A program made the position numbers and the translations under genes. Below, piece by piece: positions 24,868-36,182 of a DNA stretch of 64,000 bases. Within the stretch, counting starts at the first letter, position 1. Each line of letters begins with the position of its first letter. The notes beneath the pieces were generated by a model that saw nothing but the letters and a program-made list of their open reading frames with translations, was not told the DNA's origin and made no database searches. Source of the DNA: Aphrophora alni (taxonomy: Eukaryota; Arthropoda; Insecta; Hemiptera; Aphrophoridae); the NCBI GenBank assembly GCA_963513935.1, contig OY740768.1, positions 40,418,368 through 40,482,367 on the forward strand, in the 5' to 3' direction.

Positions 24868-25090
24868 TTCAACATTAAACATTTAATTTATTCAAGACGA
24901 CGTTTCAATGAACGATCTGTCGTCTGCAGTTGTTATAGGTTATGTTCACACAACTTCTTGGCACTAAAATACAACTAGATAACTTAAATATTGGTTGTAG
25001 TTCAGTTTTATAAAGGTTTGTGAACAGCTGAAGATGACAACGTAGTCGTTAAAACATCGTCTTGAACAAATAAAGTGTTTATTGTGAGAA
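24868..25090. repeat. Diverged foldback with two motif copies
   Basis: The left arm (about 24,868-24,950, read on the minus strand) and right arm (about 25,010-25,090, plus strand) are related inverted copies. Landmarks are GTTATAGGTTATGTTCACAC against GGTTTGTGAACAG, and TTTATTCAAGACGACGTTTC against GAAACGTCGTC-like AAAACATCGTCTTGAACAAA. The right arm carries CTGAAGATGACAACGTAGTC then GTTAAAAC, where GACAAC/GTCGTT can pair with one mismatch. More diverged than the 24.4-kb foldback. Confidence 0.7.
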
Positions 25091-25200
25091 ATGTTTATAA
25101 ATTTATTGTACGATTATAAGTTGTAAGTATTTTTCTTACGATTATCTGAAAATCAAATTTAATATTATAACAGTTTTCACACAATTTTATCCCTACGATG

Positions 25201-25202
<2 letters not shown>

Positions 25203-25267
<65 letters not shown>
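25203..25267. repeat. (AT)n microsatellite
   Basis: An uninterrupted TA dinucleotide run of about 64 bp. Confidence 0.95.
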
Positions 25268-25270
<3 letters not shown>

Positions 25271-26540
25271 AGTTCAGTACAAATCCAGATATTCAGTCGG
25301 AAACTATCATATTGAATTATTTATAAAAGTTGACATTCAAGTTACCATATCACAAAATTGGATGCAACGATATCAATGAAATTTGGGAAATATAAAGTTA
25401 ATGTATACCATTTTACATCGTCATATTTTATTGCTCAAATATACCGTAAAGTTGTTTTCAGTGCAACAAGTTGTTTCTATAAAAATCACGCGAAGGCTAC
25501 CTCCATCAGCTAGAGATCACCAAAATGATCTCTTATTGGACTGTTGGTGACATCCAGATGAGTCGATTCACTCCGTATCACGTCTGTTTGTAAGTCACAC
25601 GGTCCAAACAAAGACTCTGACAGCTAATCGTGTGGACATTGCTCTCGAAACACAAATAAAGACGCATTATAAGAGCAAACAGCCATCACTCCCTTGTTTA
25701 CTGTCTATGTCTACCTTCTCAGAACCTCCCTGATAGCATATCTAGAATCTTAGTTACCAATGTTATCATTTCCTCTCTTTCCCTCTCATTGAAAGCTGTC
25801 ACTTTGAACAGTAAATGCATTTCTTCGATTGTTTGCCCTAGATATGACATATTGTTATTGACATGATATGAAGGACATGTAGGAAATTGATAACTCTGGT
25901 CTTTCTCTACTCTCTCAGAATGATTCTTTTTGTCTGAACATAATCAGAGATGCCCTACTTCTACTGTAACAGATATTGATGTTATTGTGACTGGAAATCA
26001 ATTTGTGTTGAATACTTTTAAATTTAATAAGGACAAAATGACGTCTGTTAATTTAAACTTTTACGAAATTAAGATATCATATAAAACGGTAAAGCATGCA
26101 GGTGCACATTAGAGACTTAATAAATAATCCAGAACAAAAAAAACCATAGTTTTTGAATGCTGTATACATTTTAGAAAAAGATTCACAGTGTTCATTCTTT
26201 CCTTTGTCTTTTACTAATTACAAAATTTAAACAATTACCTTGCTCTTACTCCAGTTGTTTTCAGATAGAATTATGTTTTTTACAGCGCTGTTCCAGTGAA
26301 AACCGTCAACTCTTTCGAGTGCAGCATACTCAAACTTTAATCATCGACACAAACACTGAACTTATACATTTAAAATATAGGAGAAAATCAAAATAAATCA
26401 TAGTAGAACTCACAGTTTATAAATTAAAGTTTAAGAACACATGTGTTCTCATAACTAAGCTGTAATGAGTGTGCCCGGCGGATTAAAGTGACTTAGTAAC
26501 AGTGGTGTTATGATTTGTTTATATTTTTATCTGTATTTAA
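25268..26540. other. No gene recognised; GC-richer part at 25,480-25,760
   Basis: The stretch 25,480-25,760 (CACGCGAAGGCTACCTCC, CACACGGTCCAAACAAAG) is compositionally distinct and has a short hairpin GAGATCACCAAAATGATCTC. No domain or RNA family is recognised. The rest is AT-rich. Confidence 0.35.
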
Positions 26541-26544
26541 AATG

Positions 26545-27130
26545 TATAAGGTGATCCAAGAGTAAATTGCCCATTATTATTTAACACAAAACTTTTAAAA
26601 AAGCATTCAAATAACATGAAACTGCATGAGATCTGTTGAAAAAATCTGGGAGATTCAGAACAGCTGGCAATAGATGTTATTTTTATAATTGTTATGGTGA
26701 TATGGATTATTTATTCGTTTACCATTGTACTATTGGTAATTTTTTTTTTTTTTTATGGATGATAAAAGTTTCTTCTCTCATAAATGGCATAATAAATAAA
26801 CTTAAAACTATAGAAAAATCAAAATGAGTATTTGAGGTAAATGTTGGAACTGTCCTCCTACAATTTTATATCTAACTCCACATATCGTTTCACGATGCCA
26901 GGTATTCTAAGATGTAAATTGAAGTAAATAATATTGATTTCTTGAGTGATATTGTCTGGAAGATGTGCAAATGATCTTAGACCATTTGCATATACGCCGT
27001 CTTTTAAAAACCTCCTCAGATAAAAATCAATAGCACTCAGAACAGACGATTTGGGTGGTCACAGATCCTTTGAAATAGTATGGTCTCTGAAGAAACTGGT
27101 TATCGAAGCCATTGAAGCACCGGATGTGTG
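26545..27130 (-). mobile_element. Remnant of a Tc1/mariner-like DDE DNA transposon, 3' end
   Basis: The left edge (TATAAGGTGATCCAAGAGTA) looks like a decayed terminal repeat of the TATACAGGGTG-type elements seen at 50,234 and 52,804. On the minus strand the interior encodes a transposase C-terminus (26,858-27,120). No matching right terminal repeat is found, so the element is truncated. Confidence 0.65.
26858..27120 (-). pseudogene. Transposase C-terminal fragment (DDE superfamily, Tc1/mariner-like)
   Basis: On the minus strand the frame reads SFFRDHTISKDL, a stop where a Trp (TGG) is expected, then PPKSSVLSAIDFYLRRFLKD followed by GVYANGLRSFAHLPDNITQE and INIIYFNLHLRIPGIVKRYV, ending at a TAG (26,858-26,860). 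Many insect DDE transposases have the signature WPPRSPDLxxLDFFLWGxLK then VYxxxPxTxxxLxxxIxxEI. The match in order and spacing is clear, but the last catalytic Asp region is altered (PDL is SVL). Only about 85 residues remain. The enzyme would cut and rejoin transposon ends. This copy cannot work. Confidence 0.75.
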
Positions 27131-27239
27131 GCAAGTTGCACTATTATTAAATTAGATTAAAATGAGAGTTTAAAGGGTTAAACGGCTCCTTACACCGCGA
27201 ACATTGGACTATTGTCCAACTAAATCTCTGAATTCTACT

Positions 27240-27490
27240 TCATTAGTTAAGTCCACTCACTAGCGAAGTTCATCATAAGTTTGGAAACCAAACACTCTAT
27301 GCTTCTTGGTGGCACAATCATAAATTATGTAGCTGTGGTTTCTAACCCACGTTGTCTACACTCTGTTTCGCCGTTGTATATTCCTACTTCTGTTCAAGTC
27401 CATCCTCAGACAACAATGTCCCTTGATTCACCTAGCTTGCCCTCTGCCCAAGATCAATACTGTCCCTTCACGTCCACCTGAAGGAATCTC
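27240..27490. repeat. R3 repeat, first copy
   Basis: Shares an ordered series with 33,580-33,830: CCACTCACTAG, GTTTGGAA(A/G)CCAAA, CTCTA(T/C)GC, GTTTCGCC, CCTACTTCTG / CTCCTATTCTG, CCCAAGATCA, CTGTCCCT / TTGTCCCT. The copies are diverged with indels. The plus strand is open for 66 codons but no domain is recognised, and the frames are not conserved between copies. Class unknown. Confidence 0.6.
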
Positions 27491-28285
27491 TCGCCATAGT
27501 AATTTACTATGAAAATGCATCCCTCATAACTATCAAACTATCCTATATTTGCAGGTGTTGCCTCCAAACTCACCTATTGATGTGGCTGTACTGACCTGAC
27601 ACATATGAGCCCTTCCTAATTCTGGGTTGTATATCGGAAGCCTCTTTGCCACTGTCTCTTTTCTTTTCAGTTTGCTCCTTTGGTTTCCTGAAAAACACTT
27701 CTGCCGTATTGGTCCATCCCAGAGTTCAGCCGCACCAATACATTCGGCACCCTGCACTACGTGGAAGCGAGTAAATCCTTGAATCTGCACAAAGATCCCT
27801 CATCTCACCACAATCTCGAAAAGATTAATGTCACAATTAATGCATGAACAGGCTCTTCTCAGAACTTCCAACAATATACGGTCTTCGCGTCAGTTAAATG
27901 TCGTAAGTTTTTTCCTCAAATTCCATGAATATCCGTCCATGGAGCACTCACTATTACTGTTTAACAAACTTACATGCACAACAGAATCGGGAGTTTTCAC
28001 ATTTGAAGGAACAAGTAGGATTCCTCATGGCTACCCCTCATATCATATGTTGGAAAAAATGCCTGGCCTTAACCACTGATTTGTGTGGAACCATTGAAAC
28101 CATTTCTGTTAATATTATTTCTTCCGTTGTTGCATGACATGTACTTTGTATAGACGTAATTTTCCTTTCATTACAGCTCTTTTACATGTCCCTTAATATT
28201 TGGGAGTCTCTTCACTTAAGCGGTTTAACGATTTCTGTAAAAACATATTAGACGATTTCGAACGATATCAAAAAGCTCTTAAGGC
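27491..28285. other. GC-richer sequence of unknown origin
   Basis: This stretch continues the composition of the R3 copy on its left (C/T-rich on the plus strand) up to about 28,140. Several overlapping frames of 70-85 codons are open on both strands, none with a recognised domain. It may be the body of the same unknown element as 33,860-34,440, but I could not align the two beyond the R3 block. Confidence 0.3.
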
Positions 28286-28288
28286 ATA

Positions 28289-28620
28289 TACTGGGTGTCC
28301 CACTTAAAATGCCGTTTCGGAATTACAGGCACTTCAAGTTCAGAAAAATAAACATTTTTTAGGCCTATAAACAATTGATTCCTACCTAAAATGTTACAAA
28401 TAAGTTTTAATGGGGGACTCCCCTTATTTTGGTAAGCCATAAAATGACATGGAAATCAATTTTGAAAAAAAATGCTAAATTTCATTAAAGTAATTATTTT
28501 TTACTTCCACTGATATGTTTTGATTTTATAAGTGTCTCGATAAAATGGTTGGCTGCTTGGAGCGATCGTAACACCAATTCAATCCCTAAAGTTTTTTTGG
28601 GAAATAAACAACGAGTTTGT
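28289..28620 (+). mobile_element. One end of a TACAGGGTGT-type DNA transposon
   Basis: Starts ATACTGGGTGTCCCACTTAA followed by about 300 bp of non-coding sequence of the kind found inside the terminal repeats of these elements (GCCGTTTCGGAATTACAGG). No transposase remnant and no opposite terminal repeat is seen, so this is a truncated or strongly decayed copy. Confidence 0.45.
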
Positions 28621-30390
28621 AATCCAGTAGATGTTCATAATAAAAACTCTCCGTTCACAATTATACAGCATGCTTACCAACTAACAATTAGTTCAAATGT
28701 AACAAAATAAATAATACAAGCAAGTCACAATAAAAACTGCCGAAAACACTATTGCTAGGTGTTTTGAATCTCCCAGTTTTTACTATAGAGTTGTTGCAGT
28801 TTTATGACATTTGTGTACTTGATATGAAATTACAATGAAAAATTTCTTTTTATGGATAATCCTCTATAATTAAGTGTTTCTGTAAATGAAAGTATAAGTA
28901 TAGTGTTTTTTTAATGTTTTAGATTCTTATAGTTGTGTATTTTAACAATTATTATTAAGCTATAATAATTTTCGAAAAAACAAAAATAATGAGAAGCATT
29001 TTTTTCGGCAGAGCGAAATCAACACAAAATACTATTTAATAAAGTAGTTTTACAATAAGAAATTACATGTTGAGTTTTTCAACTTTAATATATTTTAATG
29101 ATTTTCACATAAAAAGTACGTTTTCTTTGTAAAGATTTTTTTAATTGAGTAAGCTTATTGATTTATTTATTTTACGCTAATTCTCGTGAATGTCTGGTCA
29201 ATATACTAGAATAATAGGTTTGAGTTGAGTGTATAAGACAGGATGAGAAAGAGTTACAGCATTTAAAAGCGAATTCAATGAGCCTGCGTTGACAAAGCGA
29301 AATTCAAAATTTCAATTCCACTCGAGAGAATCTGCATTTATTTGTATCAATGAACTTGACGAACTTTCTGCGTGTTCAACAATTTACACAGAGTCTAAAC
29401 AAAATCTGAGAAAAAATAAATGAACCGAAATAAAACAATGATTCTCCAATTTGTTCAAGATGGAATAACAAATTATGGTTCCAACCCTTGTCAAGTCTAA
29501 ATCCATCGCCCGTGAATGATGCTCCTGTAGCGTGTAGGGTATTATTGCTTATTGCGTTTATCGTTTTCCTTAAAAGAAATGAACTTCAGTCCTGAATTCA
29601 TTTAGTCTCTTCCATAATTCTCTATCGATTCCGTCCCTTCCTTGGATACATTACATCCGCCGCAACCTTCCCCTCGTTAGATAGATTCTATAGGCAAAAT
29701 GCCAAAACGGATTATCCGTTCGATGATGATAATAATCGATAAGGGATATTGAATATTGGAAGGTGGATGAAGTAATGGCAAATATTTTGAAAAGTCTTAT
29801 AAAAGCTTTTCATATGTCAGGTATAAAAGTGAACCTTATTACTTTTTAGTTGATTCAGCAAAATTAAATTTCATGCAGAATCAATAATATCTGAAATTTT
29901 ATTGTGACCACTTTTTCCAAACTTGTTATATATTTATTTTTTGTAATTGAAAAGAATTGGGACTAAACATTAATACAAATTGTGTTCATTTATTAGAACA
30001 AATGTTTTGAACTACGAGTAGATGTATCTATTTCCATAAGTCAAACCCGCCCCATAAAAAATTAAAGACTACGGTTTTACTATTGAGAAGGAAGATGCCT
30101 CATTTATCGCTCTTTGAGTCCATTTAGCAAGAAAAACAATAATATTATCATACATTTTAAAGAAAAGGGTTTTAAATCAATTTTTTAAACCAATGTAATT
30201 TGTCAATTTAAAATTCATGATGCACAGCTTATGAAAAATTCTCAGTATAATTCAGTTATTAGCTGTATATGTTTACTTTCTTGCCTATCATGATAAAGAG
30301 AAAGTTATTTGCTGTGTCAAATAATTAAATAGTTTTTTTTTTAACTATCCATTTTGAAATCCTCCGAGTCTAAAAAAAAAATGTTTTTTT
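28621..30390. other. No gene recognised; GC-richer part at 29,440-29,760
   Basis: 29,440-29,760 (CCCTTGTCAAGTCTAAATCC, CATCGCCCGTGAATGATGCT, AACGGATTATCCGTTCG) is unlike its AT-rich surroundings and contains a small palindrome around ACGGATTATCCGT. This could be a conserved regulatory element. No reading frame is supported. Confidence 0.35.
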
Positions 30391-30680
30391 ATTGATATTT
30401 TGTCTGTGCTCTACAAATCAAACGAGCGGACCGATTTTAATGAAATATGTTATATTGACATCTCGATACTTTTTTAGTTTATTTTAGTAACTCAAAATGT
30501 ATTAATACCTGTCATATGACAAAAACATTAAATTACAATTTTCTCAAAATCGCCCCTAACTGTTTCTATTAAATTGTACTCAAGAGACTTCTAGGGACAA
30601 ACAAAATGTATTGGACGCTCATCTATTCTACATTGATGGTTCGTCAATTCTCACTTTAAAAAAAAATCTGCAATAGAGAG
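30391..30680. repeat. R2 repeat fragment
   Basis: TTTGTCTGTGCTCTAC, AATCAAACGAGCGGACCGAT and TTTAATGAAATATGTTATAT form a phrase related to 6,895-6,960 and 13,430-13,530. Degraded, non-coding, class unknown. Confidence 0.5.
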
Positions 30681-31500
30681 TTGGTAAAAAACACAATTTC
30701 TTAAAATTGACTCTACCACTTTCGTTTATTGACTCATGATTAATGACCAAAACTAATGTAAAAATTAGAAAGTCACCGTTAAGGAATAACTTCAAAACTA
30801 ACCTTAACTGCCGTCACTTACACTTGATTTATTTTTTAAAATTTATGATTGAGACGAGTTTATGACACAAGTGATAAAAGTATAGACCTTATTTGAATAC
30901 ATAAATATTATTTAAAATCTAACTAAACCTTTTAATGACAACTACCGAACTAACGTTTTTGTTGTATAATTTTGTGAGATTAGTATTTCGATTCTGAATG
31001 TCTCTGTGAGGAAGTTAAGCATAGTTTGTGTACACTGATATTTAATATTGTTTATTTTTTCCATGATAGTTACGCTGATTTAAAATTTGTATTACGTTGT
31101 TTTCAATTTCTTTACTATTACTGTGTTAACACTTATTTATGATATCAGCTATAATGTAAAGAGAGGAAAACTAAATGGTGCTCTGTAAATAATTAAGTTC
31201 TCTAAGTGTATAATTAATTATAATTAAGTGTTCTAAGGGTGTATACATATATGGATGAAATTTAAAGGTTAAATGCAACATTACTTCAATATCAGGCTAT
31301 TCGGTATGCCACTTCACATCTTCTTACAAGTTGAAAATTGGATGTATGTATTGTCATGAGCCAATTAATAAAGACAATCTTCATTGTGATGTACATTTAA
31401 TTGTTCAAACAGTGTTTAAAAAATAAAAAATATTACAATTAGAAATAATCTTAGGGAATTTCCATTGGTGTCAGTCTTTACTTTACTAAATTAAACTGGA
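30681..31500. other. AT-rich sequence without recognisable genes
   Basis: No reading frame, RNA gene or repeat boundary is recognised. Confidence 0.45.
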
Positions 31501-31519
31501 GAGCATCGTGGTGGTTGGA

Positions 31520-31612
31520 AAGATTCAACGCCAGCAACCGGGTTCGAACCTGAGCACCTTGGCGGTATCAAGTCCGAGCGAACAAAACGTTACAACGCCA
31601 ATTAAGACAATT
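31520..31612 (-). repeat. tRNA-derived SINE-like fragment
   Basis: On the minus strand CGCTCGGACTTGATACCGCC AAGG, then GCTCAGGTTCGAACCCGG gives an anticodon-arm-like stem (CTCGGA..) followed at the right distance by a B box (GGTTCGAACC), the layout of tRNA-derived SINE heads. The T stem has mismatched pairs and no acceptor stem closes, so it is not a working tRNA. No A/T tail or duplication was identified. Confidence 0.5.
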
Positions 31613-31835
31613 TTTTTCCTCTGAAGAATAAAATTAATATCAAGCAACAAAAAATTGTTTTTTATACGAAGGTCCAGTTTCTATTCTGTAAATATAAACT
31701 TTGAGAAACTATTAAATTAACACATGCCTTTAATATCTTGGTCAATATCATTTTTAACATCGTTGTCTTTATAAAATATCGTTTAGACTGTAAATAATCT
31801 ATTTAAAATTAAACATAGTATTTACCTCGAATAAC
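31613..31835. other. AT-rich sequence, nothing recognised
   Basis: Spacer between the SINE-like fragment and the R1 copy. Confidence 0.4.
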
Positions 31836-31839
31836 TATG

Positions 31840-32510
31840 TTCTAAGAGATCCACTGGTCTCTCAATCATTAAGTGTCCTTGACCAGCTTTTGTTCTGTTC
31901 CAACCGTCACGCTATTAGATTATTCAAGGGCTGGAGGTTTTATTTTATGTTCCTTTTATCATAAGGCGATGATAACGAGATGTTTTTCGCCTTTAAACAA
32001 CATGAGGAAAAAATGAAACTTAATTCATGAGGTATGAATTATGAAAAATAAATTAACAGTGCAAAAAGATTATACAGAGAAGAGAAACAAAACAAAGGAC
32101 AACCAATAACCAAATAACTACCCATCTTAAAGAAAGCAAAACTAAAAGGATATGAATTAGTTGACGAAAATAATAGTAAATGACAAAACTAGGTTAACAT
32201 CCGTTTCGTTTCTACATCTAATGTTGTTATATTTCTTATTGAACTCTAAAAGTTAATCAAAATCGTAGTCCTGCTAGTAAGATATAGAGTCTTTAATTAT
32301 ATTGAGATATTACTTATTGAAGTTTACACTGCCAATAAAAGAAGCATTAACGTTATTATATTGGTATCAATGCTTGCGAAACCATCTGGAGATAAAATAT
32401 TGCTAATAAATTCTCTGAAATATTGTGTTTGAGAGAGACGATACGTAGAAAACCTCATGCATGATAAAGTAACAATTTAATAATGAAGTAGTATTACATA
32501 TTGAATAATA
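31840..32510 (+). repeat. R1 interspersed repeat, long copy
   Basis: The reference copy used here. Order: CCTTGACCAGCTTTTGTTCT, TATTCAAGGGCTGGAGG, ATTTTATGTTCCTTTTATCA, GGCGATGATAACGAG, TTTTTCGCCTTTAAACAACA, then GAAAGCAAAACTAAAAGGAT with ATGAATTAG, AAACTAGGTTAACA, TAATCAAAATCGTAGTCC, TAACGTTATTATATTGG, AAACCATCTGGAGATAAAAT. The second half matches the minus strand of 19,080-19,660. No protein coding is seen. Confidence 0.8.
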
Positions 32511-32514
32511 AGGG

Positions 32515-32800
32515 ATCATAGCACGATCTACACCTTTTTCATGTAGTCATGGGTTACATCCCTCACTTTCCTTTTAATTATAACGTCTCTATTGACCATT
32601 CCATGTTTTATTTGTGGGGTGGGTGTTTTATTTTTTGTCCTATATATATATTTTTTTCAATAAGGCGAAAAATATTTATAATAATATAATATAATAACAT
32701 ATAATTATATAATAATATATAATATAATATAATAATAATTACTTCTCTGGTAACCGAGAGGTTTTTCACCTTTAAACAACAAGAAAAAAATATTTTATGG
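32515..32800 (+). repeat. R1 interspersed repeat, partial copy with AT-rich insert
   Basis: GGGATCATAGCACGATCTAC, ACCTTTTTCATGTAGTCATG, a GGGTTACATCCCTC phrase, then TAACCGAGAGGTTTTTCACC and TTTAAACAACAAG. Between these (32,640-32,735) lies an expanded AT-rich low-complexity stretch (TAATATAATATAATA types). It is immediately downstream of the 31.8-kb copy, so the two could be one rearranged element. Confidence 0.7.
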
Positions 32801-33575
32801 TAATTATCTTAAGACATTTTTGAGCCCGTGGTTTTTCGCCATAACATATATATATATATATAATTTTAAAGTTTATTTAAAATCAAGCAATTTAGTTTTA
32901 TTTTGTAACATGTCCCCTAATTTTTATTAAATTTTGCAAATATAGGCGCAATTCTATCAAGTTCCTCTATTCTACGTCACGTTCTTATTATGTAAATTTT
33001 GAAAACTAAATTATGCAAAGTATTGCCCATTGTCCGTCGTAAATTGTAACGATGCCATAAACATTTATTCTAAACTATTATTATAACTTTTTTTCCGTTA
33101 CATATTGTTTGTTTTGTTTATGGACACTATAATTATAGTAATAGGCTCTGTATACAGTAGCATTCCCGTATTAATTAAAGAGCCCTCTTAGAGCTGACTA
33201 AATTATTACGAACTGGTCAAGTAATTTGATCAAGTATGTAAATTGAGGTCAACCGTGAATCGCAACCTGAGAGCGGCGTGTTTAAATTAGTTTCTGTGGA
33301 AAACTACGGCACTGTGTTTACTTTCAAAATAATCCTGCGTTTTAGTCGTTTCGTTTTTATAACTGGCAATTAATTTTTACAGAATTTAGGTAGTTTATAT
33401 AATATAAAATATTATATACATTGTCTTACATACGTATTCAGTATCCTATATGTCCAATTTATAAAATCTGGTTTTACATTTGAATTACCTCGTTCTAAAG
33501 TAAAAACAATATGAGAGTTCAAATGTTTTACTGTACAGTATGAACAGTGTTTAAAAAAATACACAGCTGGTTAAT
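32801..33575. other. AT-rich sequence without recognisable genes
   Basis: The part 33,235-33,340 is somewhat GC-richer (GAATCGCAACCTGAGAGCGG). No gene is recognised. Confidence 0.4.
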
Positions 33576-33579
33576 CTTC

Positions 33580-33860
33580 TTAACGAGTTCCATTAGTCCA
33601 CTCACTAGTTGTCCTATGCTAGTTCACAAGGAGTTTGGAAGCCAAAACCTCTACGCCTTATTATCGAAAATTACATGGCCTCCTCTCGTACGCCTCAGTT
33701 TGCAGACAGTTTCGCCATGGTATGCTCCTATTCTGGGCAAGTGTGGCATCACACCACAGTATCTTGTGATTTTCCCCTTACCCAAGATCACTCTATTGTC
33801 CCTCTATGTCTGTCTAGAGGAACTTCTTTTAGTAGTAACTTTATATGTAAGTGCCCCTTA
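33580..33860. repeat. R3 repeat, second copy
   Basis: Diverged partner of 27,240-27,490, sharing CCACTCACTAG, GTTTGGAAGCCAAAACCTCT, ACGCC, GTTTCGCCATGGTATGCTCC, CCCAAGATCA and CTATTGTCCCT in order. Long overlapping frames are open here (up to 201 codons over 33,609-34,214), but they are not preserved in the other copy, contain no known domain, and I do not call them coding. Confidence 0.6.
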
Positions 33861-34440
33861 AGGCTAATCCATCTCTGCTGGTGGTTTCTCTGTATCCACT
33901 TAATTATGCTCATCCTGGCCAGAGACTTAGGTATTCCTACTGCTGGCTCAGGTCCTACGAACTCTGATACGGTGCCCCGTTTACCAAGTACCAGACTCCT
34001 GGTTTCCCTAAACTCAGTTGTGCCCCTATACCCAATTCAAAGTTATTCGGTTTTTCAGTCTCAGAACGTTGATATTCTCTTGACATCTCCAGACCAATCT
34101 GGATTTAATATTGGTGCCTGCAATTGCTTTAATTGTCCTCTGAATGTCAGTGATGTAGACACAGGTTTTTTTTTAAAGACCACCTCATGCTCTCCTGAAC
34201 ACAGTTGTTTATAGTTATTACCTCAGCCTGAAAAACTGTGGCATACCATCCCAAGGGAAACAAACGTTTCGAGCCCGGTCTCAGGCCAAGTACCCCAACA
34301 TCTTTCCTCAAGCCTTCCTTCGTTTTGGAACCATCGGTGTACCATACCAGGACCTTGAATTACCGAATACACGATCATCATTCCCATAAGACCAGCTGTC
34401 GTATGATAATACTGTATATTCATATTATCTGCACATAATA
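33861..34440. other. GC-richer C/T-biased sequence, unknown
   Basis: Continues from the R3 copy with the same composition, unlike the AT-rich flanks. It has open frames on both strands without recognisable domains. It is possibly the interior of an unidentified mobile element. Confidence 0.3.
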
Positions 34441-34790
34441 TTGTATTAAGTTAAACGTGCCTATTCTCTCTTCTTTACTGAAGAAGGAAATAACCAAAAA
34501 TTACCAATTTTAACCTTTCATTCAAAGGTAATTTGTAAATGATTTATGGTCAGTTATTATTATTTATTTACATAGTTTCGGTTCTATTAGAATAACTGTA
34601 TAATTTCTCTTATGTTTAAAAACACAGCTGCGAAATATATTTATTTGAAAATATCTTTGGCGAATTTATCGTCCTCTCGTGCATGTTTATGTTATGAGTA
34701 TATATATTTACGTGATAGTGTTGTTAAAACAAGTTAAATTGTTATGACTCTCAAGTGCGAAGTGAAAAGACACAAACGCTATTCGACTGT
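34441..34790. other. AT-rich sequence, nothing recognised
   Basis: No gene or repeat boundary is recognised. Confidence 0.4.
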
Positions 34791-34794
34791 TGAG

Positions 34795-34862
34795 AGATGT
34801 TTGACAGCTGACGAAGTCAGCAGCGATTAACGTCGAAACGTCTTGCTACATTTATCTTCACA
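34795..34862 (+). repeat. Penelope-type structured motif, single copy
   Basis: CAGCTGACGAAGTCAGC forms a hairpin (GCTGAC/GTCAGC), followed by AACGTCGAAACGTCTTGCTA. The GAAACGTC end matches the other motif copies, but CTGACGA replaces CTGAAGA and the stem is rearranged. It is probably the end of a decayed retroelement. Confidence 0.5.
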
Positions 34863-35715
34863 ACCCATTTTCTTATGCACACAAATTTACTTAATCTTTG
34901 CCATTAGACAAAATTGTCTGCTAAGAGAGAAGAATAAGTAATTTCTTAGTTCCCTTTTTAGACTAATCAGCCCCCACATTCCTGTCGTCTCACGATAGAG
35001 GGTTAAAAGATTCATGGCTTAAAATGATTTAAGGGAGTCGGAGCTCGGAAACGTACATATATACGTAGTTTAGAACGTTATAATTGTATGGCAGACAACT
35101 TGAAAAACAAGTCATTATGGACGACTTGAATGAATTTTGTCATTATTTATTGCTTTCCTTAAGAATAGTTATGTAAAGTTCAGAATATTTTAGCTCTTTT
35201 AAGTAGTATAATGACAGAAATATGTAAATATAAACAATTACTAATACATATATTACTCTCTTGTATTTACATAAAACATTTACGAACATTTTGAAAGAGA
35301 AAAAAAATAGATTTATGATACGTTAACCCTAGTTTTTCAGCAACTCTCTAAATCAAAGAAGATTAAAAAGCATCAAAGAATACTATATCTCAGTAGAAGA
35401 AAATTTTCCAGATTTTTCTCTTATATGTCGTGATGTAGGTATTCTGAAAAGGGAAGAGATGGACATTGAGATAGCCCGCTTTATTTATGTTTTGATATTC
35501 AGGGAATTTCAAAAATGCAATTTAGATGTAACCTGGAATTCCCGGTTACTTCTTATTCTGTAAATTTGATTTTGTGTTTCGTTTAAGAGAGTATGTTACA
35601 TTTAAAAGACTAAAATACATGTTTAAATGTGTTGTATAATTTATTTCCATGTGTTTTATACTTTTTTTCTAAATTTATGTTTACAAAGTATTAATTTAAA
35701 TGTTATCGTTTTAGT
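34863..35715. other. AT-rich sequence without recognisable genes
   Basis: A plus-strand stretch around 35,350-35,430 reads through about 24 codons rich in Lys/Arg but is unrecognised. Nothing supports a gene. Confidence 0.4.
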
Positions 35716-35724
35716 TTTATTTCC

Positions 35725-35935
35725 GTAATGGAGTACGGACAAGCTAGACAAGTGGCCTAGCTGGATCTACAACTTCTTTCATGTTGTCTTGGGTTAGATA
35801 CCTCTCTTGACCAACGAAGTTATTAGAGTATTCGAAACCTAGAGGTCTTTATTTTATGTTAATTTATTCCTTTATATGTCTATAAAACACGATGATGACC
35901 GAAGCTTTTCGCTTTTAAACAAAATTTAAACAAAA
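35725..35935 (+). repeat. R1 interspersed repeat, partial copy
   Basis: GTGGCCTAGCTGGATCTACA, TTGTCTTGGGTTAGATACCT, CTCTTGACCAACGAAG, TTATTAGAGTATTCGAAACC, TAGAGGTCTTTATTTTATGT, then GATGATGACCGAAGCTTTTC and GCTTTTAAACAAA. Typical order for R1. Confidence 0.8.
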
Positions 35936-36182
35936 CAAAATTATTATTATGTAATTACTTACGAAACTAATATTATGTTTATCTTCTCCTAAGCATGGAT
36001 TTCGAATATTACAATGTAATATTTTGAACCTAGTTAAAAGTAATTCTAGTTTAAAAAAAATTAAAATGTTAGTGCTCCACGGTTTTTGTAAAATAAAATT
36101 AAAAGTGAAACATAAATTAAACTGATGTTGTGTATTATTATTTATTTTAGTACAATTATAATATTGTAGGCTATACTTTCGG

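Noticed and set aside
31520..31612. Functional tRNA gene
   Set aside because: The B box is exact, but the T stem is mismatched and no acceptor stem closes.
33609..34214. 201-codon plus-strand open frame
   Set aside because: The longest frame in the window, but it overlaps the R3 repeat, is not conserved in the other R3 copy, starts without a supporting context and contains no recognisable domain. Lower AT content alone explains its length.
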